A DNA stretch of 64,000 bases from Acrasis kona (lineage: Eukaryota; Heterolobosea; Eutetramitea; Acrasida; Acrasidae): NCBI GenBank assembly GCA_026419775.2, contig JAOPGA020000481.1, forward strand, positions 1 to 64,000, written 5' to 3'. The notes beneath the pieces were generated by a model. That model had not been told where the DNA came from. It worked only from the letters and a program-made list of their open reading frames with translations, and did not search any database. Both the position numbers and the translations under genes were made by a program. Positions 44,244 through 54,046 of this stretch are shown here, piece by piece (the first letter of the stretch is position 1; each line of letters starts with the position of its first letter).

Positions 44244-45031
44244 TGTAAAACTTTTTTTCTATACACTGCTTGATATTTGTTCAACCCTTGCTTTGTGGTC
44301 CTCTCTCCATCTTCGCTTGAGTTTTGAATGTATTTAATGAATGGGTCGCTGACAAGCTCCCCCTCTGGGACACGGTCAAATAGTGGGTGTTCGTCTAAAT
44401 GCTTCTGCATCCATTCTCCAAGTTCCTGAACGTCAGTGATGGTGTAGATCATGCCTCCTGGCGACAAAATGTAAGCATACTCTGCGATTAATGTGGATTG
44501 TATAATTCTTCTCCTAAAGGTCCTATTTTTAAAGTGAGGATCAGGGAACATGAAGAAGATTTTTTGTAATTGATTCTTCTTAAAGTAGTTGGGTAGATAT
44601 TTCATTGCATTTAGGCGAATGGCCCAAACGTTGTTGTAATGATGTCCCTCAGGCTTCTCCTCCCTGAGCTGGTTGATGCGACTCTGTGTAAACTCTGAAA
44701 CTCTAGCACGAATTTCAGCTCCAAGAATAAGTGTTTGAGGTGCGACAGGTGCAATACTAGTAATAAGACCACCATAAGCACATCCCACATCCAATATTTC
44801 TACTTTATCTGTGCTTTGTAGTTGAGGGTACATGGCCTTCCAATCGACTTCTGAGGGGCAAACAGGATAATCAGCCGCAGATTCATCGTTTAATGGATTC
44901 CTATGTGCGCGAGAACGAATTGGAAAGCGAGACCACTTTGGTTTCTTTCCTTGATGCTTCTTTTCGTTTCCTTCTGTGTCGTCCATTTCTGAGTGTAACC
45001 GTTTATTGTCCACCTCCTCTCCGTTGTTCAT
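44240..45031 (-). CDS. tRNA (guanine46-N7)-methyltransferase, METTL1/Trm8
   Basis: 263 aa, intronless. The basic N-tail is followed by the SAM-binding domain with ILDVGCAYGGL, LGAEIR and the family motif FFMFPDPHFKNRTFRRRI (tRNA and target-base region). The end is RTTKQGLNKYQAVYRK, typical of METTL1. It methylates G46 of the variable loop of a subset of tRNAs together with a WD-repeat partner (WDR4/Trm82), which is not in this window. The stop overlaps the SDR stop by 3-4 nt. Confidence 0.93.
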   Translation of the reverse strand: MNNGEEVDNKRLHSEMDDTEGNEKKHQGKKPKWSRFPIRSRAHRNPLNDESAADYPVCPSEVDWKAMYPQLQSTDKVEILDVGCAYGGLITSIAPVAPQTLILGAEIRARVSEFTQSRINQLREEKPEGHHYNNVWAIRLNAMKYLPNYFKKNQLQKIFFMFPDPHFKNRTFRRRIIQSTLIAEYAYILSPGGMIYTITDVQELGEWMQKHLDEHPLFDRVPEGELVSDPFIKYIQNSSEDGERTTKQGLNKYQAVYRKKVLH

Positions 45032-45176
45032 GTTAAATGTTGTTGTAATTATTTTTTACAAAGTAGAAAAACAAAGTAGGTCACTTCGCAGTTTTATAAG
45101 AAACAAGACTTTCTAATAACATTATTTAATACTTTTTACATGCCTTTCCAGCATGCAATATACACCAATTAAGGAC

Positions 45177-46238
45177 TCATTCTTTATTCCAAACAAGGGT
45201 GGACACATTCTTTGGAACATTATGTAAATCCCTCGCTTTGAAACCAAGACTCAAATGAAAGTCCTTCTTCCCTAATCCCAACTTTTGTCTACACTCATTC
45301 GCGCTCGGCCAATCAATCACTTGGAACATGGTCTCGTCAGAGCCCTGAACAACCTTACCCACACCAAAGTTCTTCCAGTCACAAGTTATTACCTTCGATA
45401 AAACATCCATCCATAATTGGATTTTGGATTCTTGATCGTTATTGTATTTTTTATTAGTTTTGAGGTCTTTAACCTCTTCAACATAGGCTTTTTCTAAATT
45501 GTTCTGTGCTGTTTTGAATTCATTTACAAAAAAGATTGTTAAATGATGCTCGGGTCCATCTCTCTTTTCTCTTTGAACAATGTAATCTTTCGGAACGAGA
45601 TCTGTAGGATTGTCATTACATAACTCTTCGGTCTTGGTACCGAACAGCCCTACGTAGCCAGACATGAAACGTATCTCCTCTCCATCGGCTGTTTTTACGG
45701 TGATTGTTTGTTGGTTTAGTTTTTGTCTCTTGTTGTTGTCTCTCTTCTTGAACTTGCTCTTGGTTTTCATGATGGATTGGACTGTGAAATCATCATCCCA
45801 CCTATTTAACATTGACATGATGCTTTCTAAAGGAACGCCATGTTGATTTCTATTGAATAGCTCTTCTGCATTCTTTGCCCACGGTGTAGTGGGTTCTTGA
45901 ATCTCAACTTTATAACCATTCTTTAGTCCCTCCTCTACGTATGGCTTGGCCTCCCAGCATTTTGTGTTGGTGTTGTCTATAATGATTGGCGTAACCCCTT
46001 TCTCCATAGCATCCCATGCACGGTTCTGGGACCATGTATGAGCGTTGGCTATCTTGTCCGCTTTGTACTCATATTTACCGGTGTTTTTGTTGATAAAGTA
46101 GTCATCAGCACTAAAAATTTGGCCTCCTCCCTCTTTCTCTATGATTTGATTGGCTAGGTACGATTTACCAGAGCCACTGATACCTCTCAAAATATAAAGC
46201 TTCTTCTCCGCTTGGTCAGACATTTCTTCGTTCTTCAC
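45177..46238 (-). CDS. P-loop polynucleotide-kinase-like domain fused to a 2H phosphoesterase-like domain
   Basis: 353 aa, intronless. The N-terminal ~140 residues form a P-loop kinase of the N4BP2L/T4-Pnk-like type: Walker A GISGSGKS, FSADDYF, and IIIDNTNTKCWEAKPY. The C-terminal ~160 residues contain two HxT/S-type motifs about 100 residues apart (HHLTIFF and FHLSLGF), the signature of 2H phosphoesterases. Kinase plus cyclic phosphodiesterase are the two RNA end-healing activities of fungal and plant tRNA ligases (Trl1), here without a ligase domain. A role in RNA repair or tRNA splicing is inferred. It starts 140 nt downstream of an intron-bearing tRNA-Tyr gene on the same strand. Confidence 0.75.
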   Translation of the reverse strand: MKNEEMSDQAEKKLYILRGISGSGKSYLANQIIEKEGGGQIFSADDYFINKNTGKYEYKADKIANAHTWSQNRAWDAMEKGVTPIIIDNTNTKCWEAKPYVEEGLKNGYKVEIQEPTTPWAKNAEELFNRNQHGVPLESIMSMLNRWDDDFTVQSIMKTKSKFKKRDNNKRQKLNQQTITVKTADGEEIRFMSGYVGLFGTKTEELCNDNPTDLVPKDYIVQREKRDGPEHHLTIFFVNEFKTAQNNLEKAYVEEVKDLKTNKKYNNDQESKIQLWMDVLSKVITCDWKNFGVGKVVQGSDETMFQVIDWPSANECRQKLGLGKKDFHLSLGFKARDLHNVPKNVSTLVWNKE

Positions 46239-46378
46239 AATTTATTGTGTTCTTGAATTTCGTTTTGTTAACACAGGTTGAGTTCTTGAGTGATTGTAAG
46301 AGTTCAATCGAAAAAATATCCAATTCCCTTGGTGTCCATTTATATCATCGACAGGCATTGAGTCCTTTTCAAAAAGTA

Positions 46379-46472
46379 TCCGACCTGCCGGAATCGAACC
46401 AGCGACTTCATGATGTTTGAAACACTACAGTCACGCACTCTATGTTGTGAAAACCAACTGAGTTAAGGTCGG
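46379..46472 (-). tRNA. tRNA-Tyr (GTA) with canonical intron and an extra D-loop insertion
   Basis: The 94-nt gene folds as a cloverleaf. The acceptor stem is CCGACCT/AGGTCGG with C1-G72 and discriminator A73, the eukaryotic tyrosine identity set. The D stem is ACTC/GAGT. The anticodon stem is CGTGA/TCATG with loop CTGTAG|A, and the T arm is GCTGG-TTCGATT-CCGGC. A 10-nt intron TGTTTCAAAC sits after position 37, the usual place for eukaryotic tRNA-Tyr. In addition the D loop, normally AGTTGGTA, has TTTCACAACAT (11 nt) inserted between position 20 and A21. A T run follows the gene (Pol III terminator). The A box up to GGT is intact. Confidence 0.93.
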
Positions 46473-46638
46473 AGTATGATTTTTACTTTTCTCGTTTACG
46501 TTACGGTAGCAGTAAAATTTTAATTATTACAAATTTGGACAACTCCTTCGTTTTTAGATGATGGGATGCCTATTCTACTTAAATGGTAACGTAGGATAAA
46601 GATTACAAAGCGCTCTTCAAAAGGGGAATTATCAAACA

Positions 46639-49600
46639 ATGAACAATGGGTCCTCAAACTCAACATATTCCCTCTCTGGTCTCGACTCTATCCAACTAAC
46701 GTTAGCATTAAATGGAGGTGCTTCGATACTCATTCTAGTAGCCTTTTTCCTCTTCCTTCAAGGTTGGGGCTTGTTTAATGTTGAAAAGAGGCGGAAGTTA
46801 CTTCGGAAATTCATCAAAGAACGTGAGGAAAGAGGTTACGCAATGAAGGGCACAGAAAGACCTGTTAACTTGGATGAAGAGTTAAACGATAACCATCCTG
46901 ACGACTACAACTTTATCAATGAACTAAACCCGAAATACATCATACAAGTACCCATCATCAGGTTCATACAAGTTCGAATTATGCATTTGATTGAAACTAC
47001 CCTTTCATTATTATGGCCTGCTTTTCAAAAGAGAGATCGCATACGAAACGTTAAATACTACGGACGTGATTATGCTGCTTACCTGACGTACCAACAGAAA
47101 GTTATATACTGTTTATGCATAATCATGTTTTTAGCGTCAGTCATAATAATACCCATACACACAACCAGTACTCCGACCGCTGTTTATGCACCCCTGATAA
47201 GCGAAGAGAGGCACTCACAGGTTGCTCAAGACAGTTCTGTCGCCTCGGCAGTCTCCACACAACCAACAAACACCGTAGTATCACGCACAAGTTTTATTAT
47301 GGTGGAGTCGTCCCCAACACGTACGTTGGCCCACATTTTTTTATGTGCAGTCATCATCTTGTTAGTGGTCTACATAACAATGATTAACTTCCTTCGAACG
47401 GATGTAGTGACCGAGTTCAACTATCAAGGCTGCGACGCAGATTTTCCCATTCCAGAGATTTTAATCAAGGAAGGTATGCCGGCCGTACGTACCTACGACG
47501 AACGCATGCAAATGACAAACCTCACAAACAACGACCAGAACGCAGCTGTGCTCGTCAGTCCATACACGCTCATCATCAAGGGTCTTCCCTCTACATTCTT
47601 ATCGGAGAAACTTTTCATGCATTACATCCGAACGGCCATTGATCCCAAAGAAATTGCCAAAGTGAGTCTTGTTTTGGATGTAAGCAAGATCATCAAGATG
47701 CAAAAGAAACTTGCAGCATCAAAGATCCAAGTGGAGAGATGCGAAATCATCAACAACAGGTTTAAAGATAGCGGGAAAGAAAAAACACTTCAAAAAACAT
47801 TTTTAATGAAAAATCATAAGGGTCAATTTGTATTCCGTAACCATCAAGACGCACTTCAATACTGGTCGGAACGCACCAAACGCCTTCAGCATAAAGTAAT
47901 GTGTTGGAATCAAAGTTACCACCGCCTGAAGCAGAATTTAAATGTTTGTAGATATGATGTAATCAACAATAAAGATTTTGTTACGGAGGTGTTCGTACAG
48001 GAGGTTACGACGCCTTTGTCTGATGGTGTGGTTGGTCCTTATCCATATAAGCATTATCCAATACGTTGTTCTGGATTTGCTTACGTCGTGTTTAAATCTG
48101 TTCATGCTACAAGAATGTTTAGGGCCAATTATAAAAAAATCAATTTGAAGATGTCAATTAACGATAATATCATGTCGAATGATAATGTTGACTCCATCCA
48201 AAGTGTGATCAAATTCACACATACATCTACTGTGATTCAGGGCTTGGATCCTAAAAAGTTTAATGTTTCGGATTATATTCCTAATCCCTACAATATTCCT
48301 GTCTTGGACAAGAAGGATGATGCCATGGTTGACCCACTTCTTGTAAAGACACAAACTGATTCCCGGTTCATTAGAATTAGAGGTGCAAGATATGAGCCTC
48401 AGGATGTAAATTGGAACGTTATTTTTGGTTATAAAATTACGCACACCTGGCACAGATGGATTTTGCGTGCATTCTTGACTAATCTAGTGCTGTTCCTTCT
48501 GTTGTTGTTGTTCAGCACGCCTTATGTAATTGCAACTTTTATTTCAAACATTGCACAGCTAAGCACTTATGGTGCTGCAGGTACAAAGTTCCAATTAGAT
48601 CCAAGTGACCCAAGAATTCAAAGAATCAATCAAGGATCACTTTATAGTTTTATTTTTGTATATTTACCCACGCTCATGTTGTTCTTTAGTACAATGTTGT
48701 GCCCGCTCTTCATTCATAATTTGACTTACTTTAGTAAACTAAAAACAAATTCGTTCTACCACAGAGCAATCTGCTGGAGAATTTATGGTTTCTTGCTGCT
48801 GAGCACCTTGATTTTACCAACCTTGTTCTTTAGTTACTCTCCTGGTTTCACGTCCCTACTTTTAAACGTAAGCACAATCAATCAACTCCTGTCCGCATTC
48901 TCTATTCCAACTACAGGCGTGTTTTTCATCAATTATATTCTACAAAAAGCATTATTGAAGAATGCTGCTGATTTGATGAGTTTAATTGGTAGTATAAAGT
49001 ATGTGTTGTTTGTTTGGTACCGTTTGTTTGGCGATCGTAGAATGACTACAAGAGAGCATCTGGACCTCGCGGAAGGCGTGGATGTCCGTATAGAAAGAGA
49101 ATATGCGTACATTACCAGTATTATGGGCATTGCGTTGGTCTTTTCTGTTATTTCTCCATTGGTTCTCGCCGTGTGTCTGCTATATTTGCTTGTTAAATAT
49201 TATGTTGACAGATATGCGTTGAGTTATATTTATGGACATCGTAAAAAGTTGATGTTTTTGAATAAAAATGGAGAGCCTGTCTATGCATATGGTGCAATGT
49301 TTGGTATGAAGACCGACTACGTAGCTCACAAGAAACAAATGCAGGACTTGTGTTACCAGCAGTTTATTAATTTGATGTGCTTCACTGCATATCTGGCATT
49401 GTTGTTTGGAACAAAGGCTGTGGAGAATTCTGATTTCTCATTTCACTTTGCGGCAAGTTTGTTCATGTTGGCTCTTTGTACTATTGCTCTTGTTGTATAC
49501 TTCCTTGTGAATGTGCTTTATGTAAATGGTGCGTTGCACTTGAGCGATTGTAACACCACAATCATAAATCCTGATAACGTGAATATGAGTTATCAGCCAC

Positions 49601-49707
49601 CACACAGTTTCCTGAGTGCTAAAAACAATCACCTCGAAGACAAGCCACAAAAGGAGAAGATGGAAGAAATGGAAGATGTTGTTTGTGATGATGCATTGAA
49701 TCAATAA
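46639..49707 (+). CDS. OSCA/TMEM63 (CSC1-like) mechanosensitive/osmosensitive cation channel
   Basis: 1,022 aa, a single exon. Three N-terminal TM segments (first at ~27-45) are separated by cytosolic stretches. A large cytosolic loop (~235-585) with an RRM-like fold starts at LIIKGLPSTFLSEKLF. Seven or more further TM segments follow, including the conserved IFVYLPTLMLFF and YFVNxxL-like pore-side parts. A polar acidic tail closes the protein. Family members form dimeric stretch- or osmolarity-gated Ca2+-permeable channels. Length and topology agree with the family. The loop after TM2 is Ser/Thr-rich and longer than usual. Confidence 0.9.
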   Translation: MNNGSSNSTYSLSGLDSIQLTLALNGGASILILVAFFLFLQGWGLFNVEKRRKLLRKFIKEREERGYAMKGTERPVNLDEELNDNHPDDYNFINELNPKYIIQVPIIRFIQVRIMHLIETTLSLLWPAFQKRDRIRNVKYYGRDYAAYLTYQQKVIYCLCIIMFLASVIIIPIHTTSTPTAVYAPLISEERHSQVAQDSSVASAVSTQPTNTVVSRTSFIMVESSPTRTLAHIFLCAVIILLVVYITMINFLRTDVVTEFNYQGCDADFPIPEILIKEGMPAVRTYDERMQMTNLTNNDQNAAVLVSPYTLIIKGLPSTFLSEKLFMHYIRTAIDPKEIAKVSLVLDVSKIIKMQKKLAASKIQVERCEIINNRFKDSGKEKTLQKTFLMKNHKGQFVFRNHQDALQYWSERTKRLQHKVMCWNQSYHRLKQNLNVCRYDVINNKDFVTEVFVQEVTTPLSDGVVGPYPYKHYPIRCSGFAYVVFKSVHATRMFRANYKKINLKMSINDNIMSNDNVDSIQSVIKFTHTSTVIQGLDPKKFNVSDYIPNPYNIPVLDKKDDAMVDPLLVKTQTDSRFIRIRGARYEPQDVNWNVIFGYKITHTWHRWILRAFLTNLVLFLLLLLFSTPYVIATFISNIAQLSTYGAAGTKFQLDPSDPRIQRINQGSLYSFIFVYLPTLMLFFSTMLCPLFIHNLTYFSKLKTNSFYHRAICWRIYGFLLLSTLILPTLFFSYSPGFTSLLLNVSTINQLLSAFSIPTTGVFFINYILQKALLKNAADLMSLIGSIKYVLFVWYRLFGDRRMTTREHLDLAEGVDVRIEREYAYITSIMGIALVFSVISPLVLAVCLLYLLVKYYVDRYALSYIYGHRKKLMFLNKNGEPVYAYGAMFGMKTDYVAHKKQMQDLCYQQFINLMCFTAYLALLFGTKAVENSDFSFHFAASLFMLALCTIALVVYFLVNVLYVNGALHLSDCNTTIINPDNVNMSYQPPHSFLSAKNNHLEDKPQKEKMEEMEDVVCDDALNQ

Positions 49708-49815
49708 TAAACATCCCTTATTTGAGTCCTAATATCTTCTGCAATTTGGTTCTTTTTAGTTTGATAATGAACAGGTTTGGAATTGAATAGTTTGATTCGA
49801 TGATGTCTTTGGACT

Positions 49816-49823
49816 ATAAATAA
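49816..49823 (+). promoter_or_regulatory. TATA-box-like element before the GLPLVGGLLG repeat gene
   Basis: TATAAATA lies 50-58 nt upstream of the ATG at 49874, in a context richer in C/G than the surrounding leader. Spacing to the ATG would give a ~25-nt leader. Tentative. Confidence 0.4.
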
Positions 49824-49873
49824 CAGTCGCTCCAAGCATCAAATCAAACAAAACAAAATATTTCAACAAAGCA

Positions 49874-51427
49874 ATGAAATTTATTGTAGCATCAGTTACC
49901 TTGTTCTTCTTCGTTGCTATTGTTAGCAGCGTTCAATGTAAGACATTGGCAAACAGAGTATCAAGCACTACTCGATCAAAAACACAGGCAAGATCTCATC
50001 ACATGATGAGAGGAATTCAAGCATCTACTGCACCTTCTTCTAAACCTGCAACTCCTGCAGCAAAACCTGCCGGCGGACTTGCTGGTGGACTTCCAATTGT
50101 TGGTGGATTATTGGGTGGACTCCCCTTAGTTGGTGGACTTCTTGGCAAGAGAAGTATTCAACAACAAACTCAACAACCAGTCGCACCTACCACAAAACCT
50201 GCTGCTGCACCTGCTGCCAAGCCCGCTGGTGTTGCCGGTGGATTACCAATTGTTGGTGGACTTTTAGGAGGTTTACCATTAGTTGGTGGTCTACTCGGAA
50301 AAAGAGGTATTCAACAACAAACTCAACAACCAGGTGTACCCACCACGAAACCAACTCCATCAACAAATGCTGCTAAGCCTGCAGGACTATTAGGAGGACT
50401 GCCATTAGTTGGTGGTCTACTAGGACTCAAAAGACAAGCACCATCTGAATCTCAACCAACTCTTCCAACTGGATTCCCATTCAAGACACCAACAACCAAG
50501 GCACCTGCTGCTCCCGCCGCTAAACCTGCTGCTGGTCTACTAGGAGGTCTACCCTTAGTTGGTGGACTTCTTGGCAAGAGAAGTGTTCAACAACAAACCC
50601 AACAACCAGCTGTGCAATCTACCAAACCTGCTGCAGCTCCTGCAGCCAAACCTGCTGGTGTTGCCGGTGGATTACCAATTGTTGGTGGACTTTTAGGAGG
50701 TTTACCATTAGTTGGTGGTCTACTCGGAAAGAGAGGTATTCAACAACAAGCTCAACCAACTCTTCCAACCGGGTTTCCATTCAAGACACCAACGACTGCC
50801 GCACCAACAAATGCCGCTGCTAAACCAGCTGGCTTATTAGGAGGGTTGCCATTAGTTGGTGGCCTACTAGGACTCAAAAGACAAGCAGCCCTTGCATCTC
50901 AAGCACCAATTGCAACCCAAGCCGCGACTCAACAAGCAACGTTATCTCCAAGTGCAGTTTCATCAGCTGCCCCTGCATCTGTTTCTACAATTGCGCCAGC
51001 AGTTCCAGTGTCCGCTGCACCAATGGCAGCTTCAACCATTACCCCTGCCGTAGCCTCTACAATGGCACCAGAAATTGCATCATCTGCTGCACCAATGGCG
51101 GCATCAACCGTTTCACCAGCAATTGTATCCTCTGCTGCACCAATGGTGGCTTCAAATGCTGCTCCAGGCGTAGCTTTATCTGCTGTACCAATGGCAGCTT
51201 CAACCATTGCCCCTGCCGTAGCCTCTACAATGGCACCAGAAATTGCATCATCTGCTGCACCAATGGCGGCTTCGACCGTTGCACCAGCGGCTGATTCTAC
51301 AATGGTGCCATCCTCTCCTTCAGCAGTCCCAGCATCTGCCGCTCCTGCACCTGGAATTCTAGGTACTCTACCAGTTGTAGGAGGTCTGTTAAATGGTCTA
51401 CCAGTAGTCGGTGGCCTTTTAGGATAA
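49874..51427 (+). CDS. Secreted hydrophobic-repeat protein with GKR/LKR processing-type sites
   Basis: 517 aa, intronless. A signal peptide covers residues ~1-22. Residues ~60-340 hold six blocks built from GLP(I/L)VGGLLG, singly or doubled, each ending in GKR or GLKR and followed by a polar spacer (QQQTQQP, or Pro/Ala/Thr-rich). Residues ~350-480 are Ala/Ser/Thr/Pro-rich with repeats around ASTxAPxxAS, likely O-glycosylated. The protein ends with one more doubled block (LPVVGGLLNGLPVVGGLLG) at the very C-terminus, without KR. Gly-Lys-Arg is the classical signal for dibasic cleavage plus C-terminal amidation. Alternatives are a self-assembling surface or cell-wall protein. No known family is recognised. 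Confidence 0.8.
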   Translation: MKFIVASVTLFFFVAIVSSVQCKTLANRVSSTTRSKTQARSHHMMRGIQASTAPSSKPATPAAKPAGGLAGGLPIVGGLLGGLPLVGGLLGKRSIQQQTQQPVAPTTKPAAAPAAKPAGVAGGLPIVGGLLGGLPLVGGLLGKRGIQQQTQQPGVPTTKPTPSTNAAKPAGLLGGLPLVGGLLGLKRQAPSESQPTLPTGFPFKTPTTKAPAAPAAKPAAGLLGGLPLVGGLLGKRSVQQQTQQPAVQSTKPAAAPAAKPAGVAGGLPIVGGLLGGLPLVGGLLGKRGIQQQAQPTLPTGFPFKTPTTAAPTNAAAKPAGLLGGLPLVGGLLGLKRQAALASQAPIATQAATQQATLSPSAVSSAAPASVSTIAPAVPVSAAPMAASTITPAVASTMAPEIASSAAPMAASTVSPAIVSSAAPMVASNAAPGVALSAVPMAASTIAPAVASTMAPEIASSAAPMAASTVAPAADSTMVPSSPSAVPASAAPAPGILGTLPVVGGLLNGLPVVGGLLG

Positions 51428-51686
51428 AGTAGTTAAAGTGATAAATCCTTAATAAAGGTCTAAAATTTATAATTATTCTGTGCAGTTTACTTGATGGCAT
51501 TTGACGAGTATCATATGGTTTATTATGTTGTTACGCATACAATATTCGAATCAGGTACAATACTCTTTTCTAACCATCTCATCATCTCTAAATCCTCTGC
51601 GGGTTGTTGTTGTGTGAGCATTTGTTGTAATGAACAAATTACAATAAAATTGTATAGATTTGTGCAATTATATCAGGAGGAACATT

Positions 51687-53101
51687 ATGACATCCGTTCA
51701 TTGTATTGGAGACAATGAAAACGGTCAATTAGGGATTGATAACAAGGATACAAACTTTGTGTTCAAGATAACAGAGTGCACTTTTTTTTCAAGAATGGGC
51801 ATTACTGTTGTTGACGTTGCTTGTGGTTCCAGTCATACTTTGTTTATTACAAGTACAAACAATAATATAATTTGAAGCTAATAAAAAAAGACAAACGTAA
51901 TTTGTACAGTGTTGGAAATTCATGCTCAGGGCAGCTTGGTTTAGGCCAGACAAATACCATAAAAAGAGTACCAATTCACTTAGACTTTTACAAGATCAAC
52001 GGCAAAGTAAAGAAAGGTAAGAGTAATCCTTCAAATGTATTTATAAGCATGAATGAATAGTTTCTGCTGGATTTGATCATACCCTCATCCTCACAACTGA
52101 TGGTAACATCTTTGCATGCGGTAGCAATTCTGATGGGTGAGCAAAAAAACCTCTATAAAACTGTTAAAAATTAAGACAATTAGGATTGTCTGCAATGGAG
52201 GGAACACCTTGGATACAACAGGTTTATCTTGACTTTAAAATAAAGGACATTTGTTGTGGTGGTCAGCATTCAATCATTGTTACTGAAGACGATAAAGTCT
52301 TTGCGTGTGGATGGAATTCCTGCGAACAATTGGGTGTGTGCATTTTTTTTAGTGGTTTTTTTGTTAAATTCTCTCAGGTGTGGGCGACGAACTAGATAGA
52401 GAAACCTTTTCTGAAATTACAGAGTTATCAAATTTGAGGTACAAGATTAAACAAGTCGCGTGCTCCTACTATGATACTTTTTTCGTACTAGGTATGTAGA
52501 AGTTCATCGTCAAATTAATTGATTGTCAGAGAATGGTGACCTATACAATTGCGGCAATATGATGTATGACTTATGTGGCGAAGAACAGAGCTATCCCGTC
52601 AAGTCCACCTCCAAGATATTGCACCATAATGTAGAATCGGTCAGTGCTGGTCACGACTGCGCTTTTTTCAAACTAAAAAACACTCATGATATATACGCTC
52701 TAGGAAAAATAAAGTCTGATAAATTTATTCCTTTGAGAAGAATTAAAGATTTGCAAGAAGTACTTTTTCATCACGAAGTTGTGGATTTTATTAGTTGCGG
52801 TTATTATCATACATTTTTCGTTACTAGTAATAATGCCATCCATTGTCTTGTTTAAACATTTTTAGATTTTTCAAGGGCTCTACACATGGGAAGGTTATTT
52901 GACGACGAGGATGTTGGTGAACATGCCATAACGCAGTGGCAGCATTTTACGCCGTACGTGTTCAGGGCTGCTTCAGGTCAAAATTATACTGTCTTTTATA
53001 CGCACGTTCAAGTTGATAAGAGTGAAGATGTGCACTCCAGGATGCTTTCGACTTGTCAATCTAAAATCTTTACTGATATTTTGATATCCACATCCAAATA
53101 A
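51687..53101 (+). CDS. RCC1-repeat (beta-propeller) protein with unresolved frame breaks
   Basis: Exons 51687-52016, 52061-52136, 52176-52333, 52378-52491 and 52530-53101, with introns of 38-44 nt. RCC1 repeats are clear: GDNENGQLG, VACGSSHTLFIT, YSVGNSCSGQLGLG, SAGFDHTLILTTDG, FACGSNSDGQLGL, CCGGQHSIIVT and FACGWNSCEQLG. Two problems remain. Near 51852-51876 the frame must change by one base, since a 25-nt GT-AG stretch there does not give the right phase. A TAA at 52853-52855 interrupts the same frame that continues to 53101. A 21-nt GT-AG stretch (52838-52858) would remove it but is far below the intron size seen elsewhere. About 415 codons. No GEF residue set was identified; function unknown. 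Confidence 0.7.
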
Positions 53102-53283
53102 ATTTACTATTTGTTCATTATTGTCTCCATGTTGGAACTTTAAAAGAGTCCGTTGCGGTGTGGTTGGATTGAGCAATTCAGGCAACCGTACACTTTCGTT
53201 GACCGTCCAATAGGGATTCCAAAAAACGGACTAGCTGGCTACAAGCAGGAGAACATTCCTCTGCGTAAATAGATAACAGATAA

Positions 53284-53950
53284 ATGGCAGCCATTACAAA
53301 TATCAAGGTATGTTGTAGCATATAGCAAACCCCTTGAACTCGAATTCTAGTGTGTTGTCGTTGGAGATGGTGCCGTAGGTAAAACCTGCATGCTATGGGT
53401 ATATGCCAACAATCACTTTCCCGAAAAATATGTACCTACAGTCTTTGACAACTATAGTGCAAACGTAATAGTAGATGGAAGGACGGTAAACTTAGGCCTA
53501 TGGGACACAGCTGGACAAGTAAACAAAAAGCTTATAATTTTCTAACGTGTATAGGAAGAATATGATCGTCTACGACCTTTAAGTTATCCAGGCACCAACA
53601 CATTTTTGTTGTGCTTCTCCCTTATCGAGAGAGCTTCTTATGAAAATGTTAAACAAAAATGGTTCCCAGAAGTGAAACATCACAGCACTGGGGCTGGCAT
53701 TATTCTAATTGGTACGAAGCTAGATCTTCGCAACGATCCGGACGTAACGAACAAATTGAAGGTGAGAGGAGAGAAGCCCATAGAATACAAAGAAGGTGTC
53801 GACCTGGCCACCAGCATCAACGCTATCAAATTTATCGAATGCTCCGCTAAAACAGGAGAGGGATTGAAGAATGTGTTTGACGAGGCTATCCGTGCCGCAT
53901 TATTTGGAAAGAAGAAAAGAAAACAAGCGCCTGCATGTGTAATGCTGTAA
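53284..53950 (+). CDS. Rac/Rho-family small GTPase
   Basis: Three exons, 53284-53307, 53351-53518 and 53555-53950 (introns 43 and 36 nt); 195 aa. G motifs are GDGAVGKT, effector loop [28 protein letters not shown] (TKxD), and ECSAKTG. The Rho insert helix region is present ([14 protein letters not shown]). The polybasic KKKRK is followed by the CaaX box CVML at the C-terminus, predicting prenylation and plasma-membrane targeting. The hydrolytic Gln is intact. It is Rac-type rather than Rho or Cdc42 by effector-loop sequence. Expected to control actin-driven motility and phagocytosis. Confidence 0.95.
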
Positions 53951-54046
53951 ATTCATAATAAACAATTGACTCTGACGTCGCTCGCCTCACACACTTAATT
54001 TAAGCGACTTTAAAATACATTAGACTCATTTACTCAAAAAAACATT

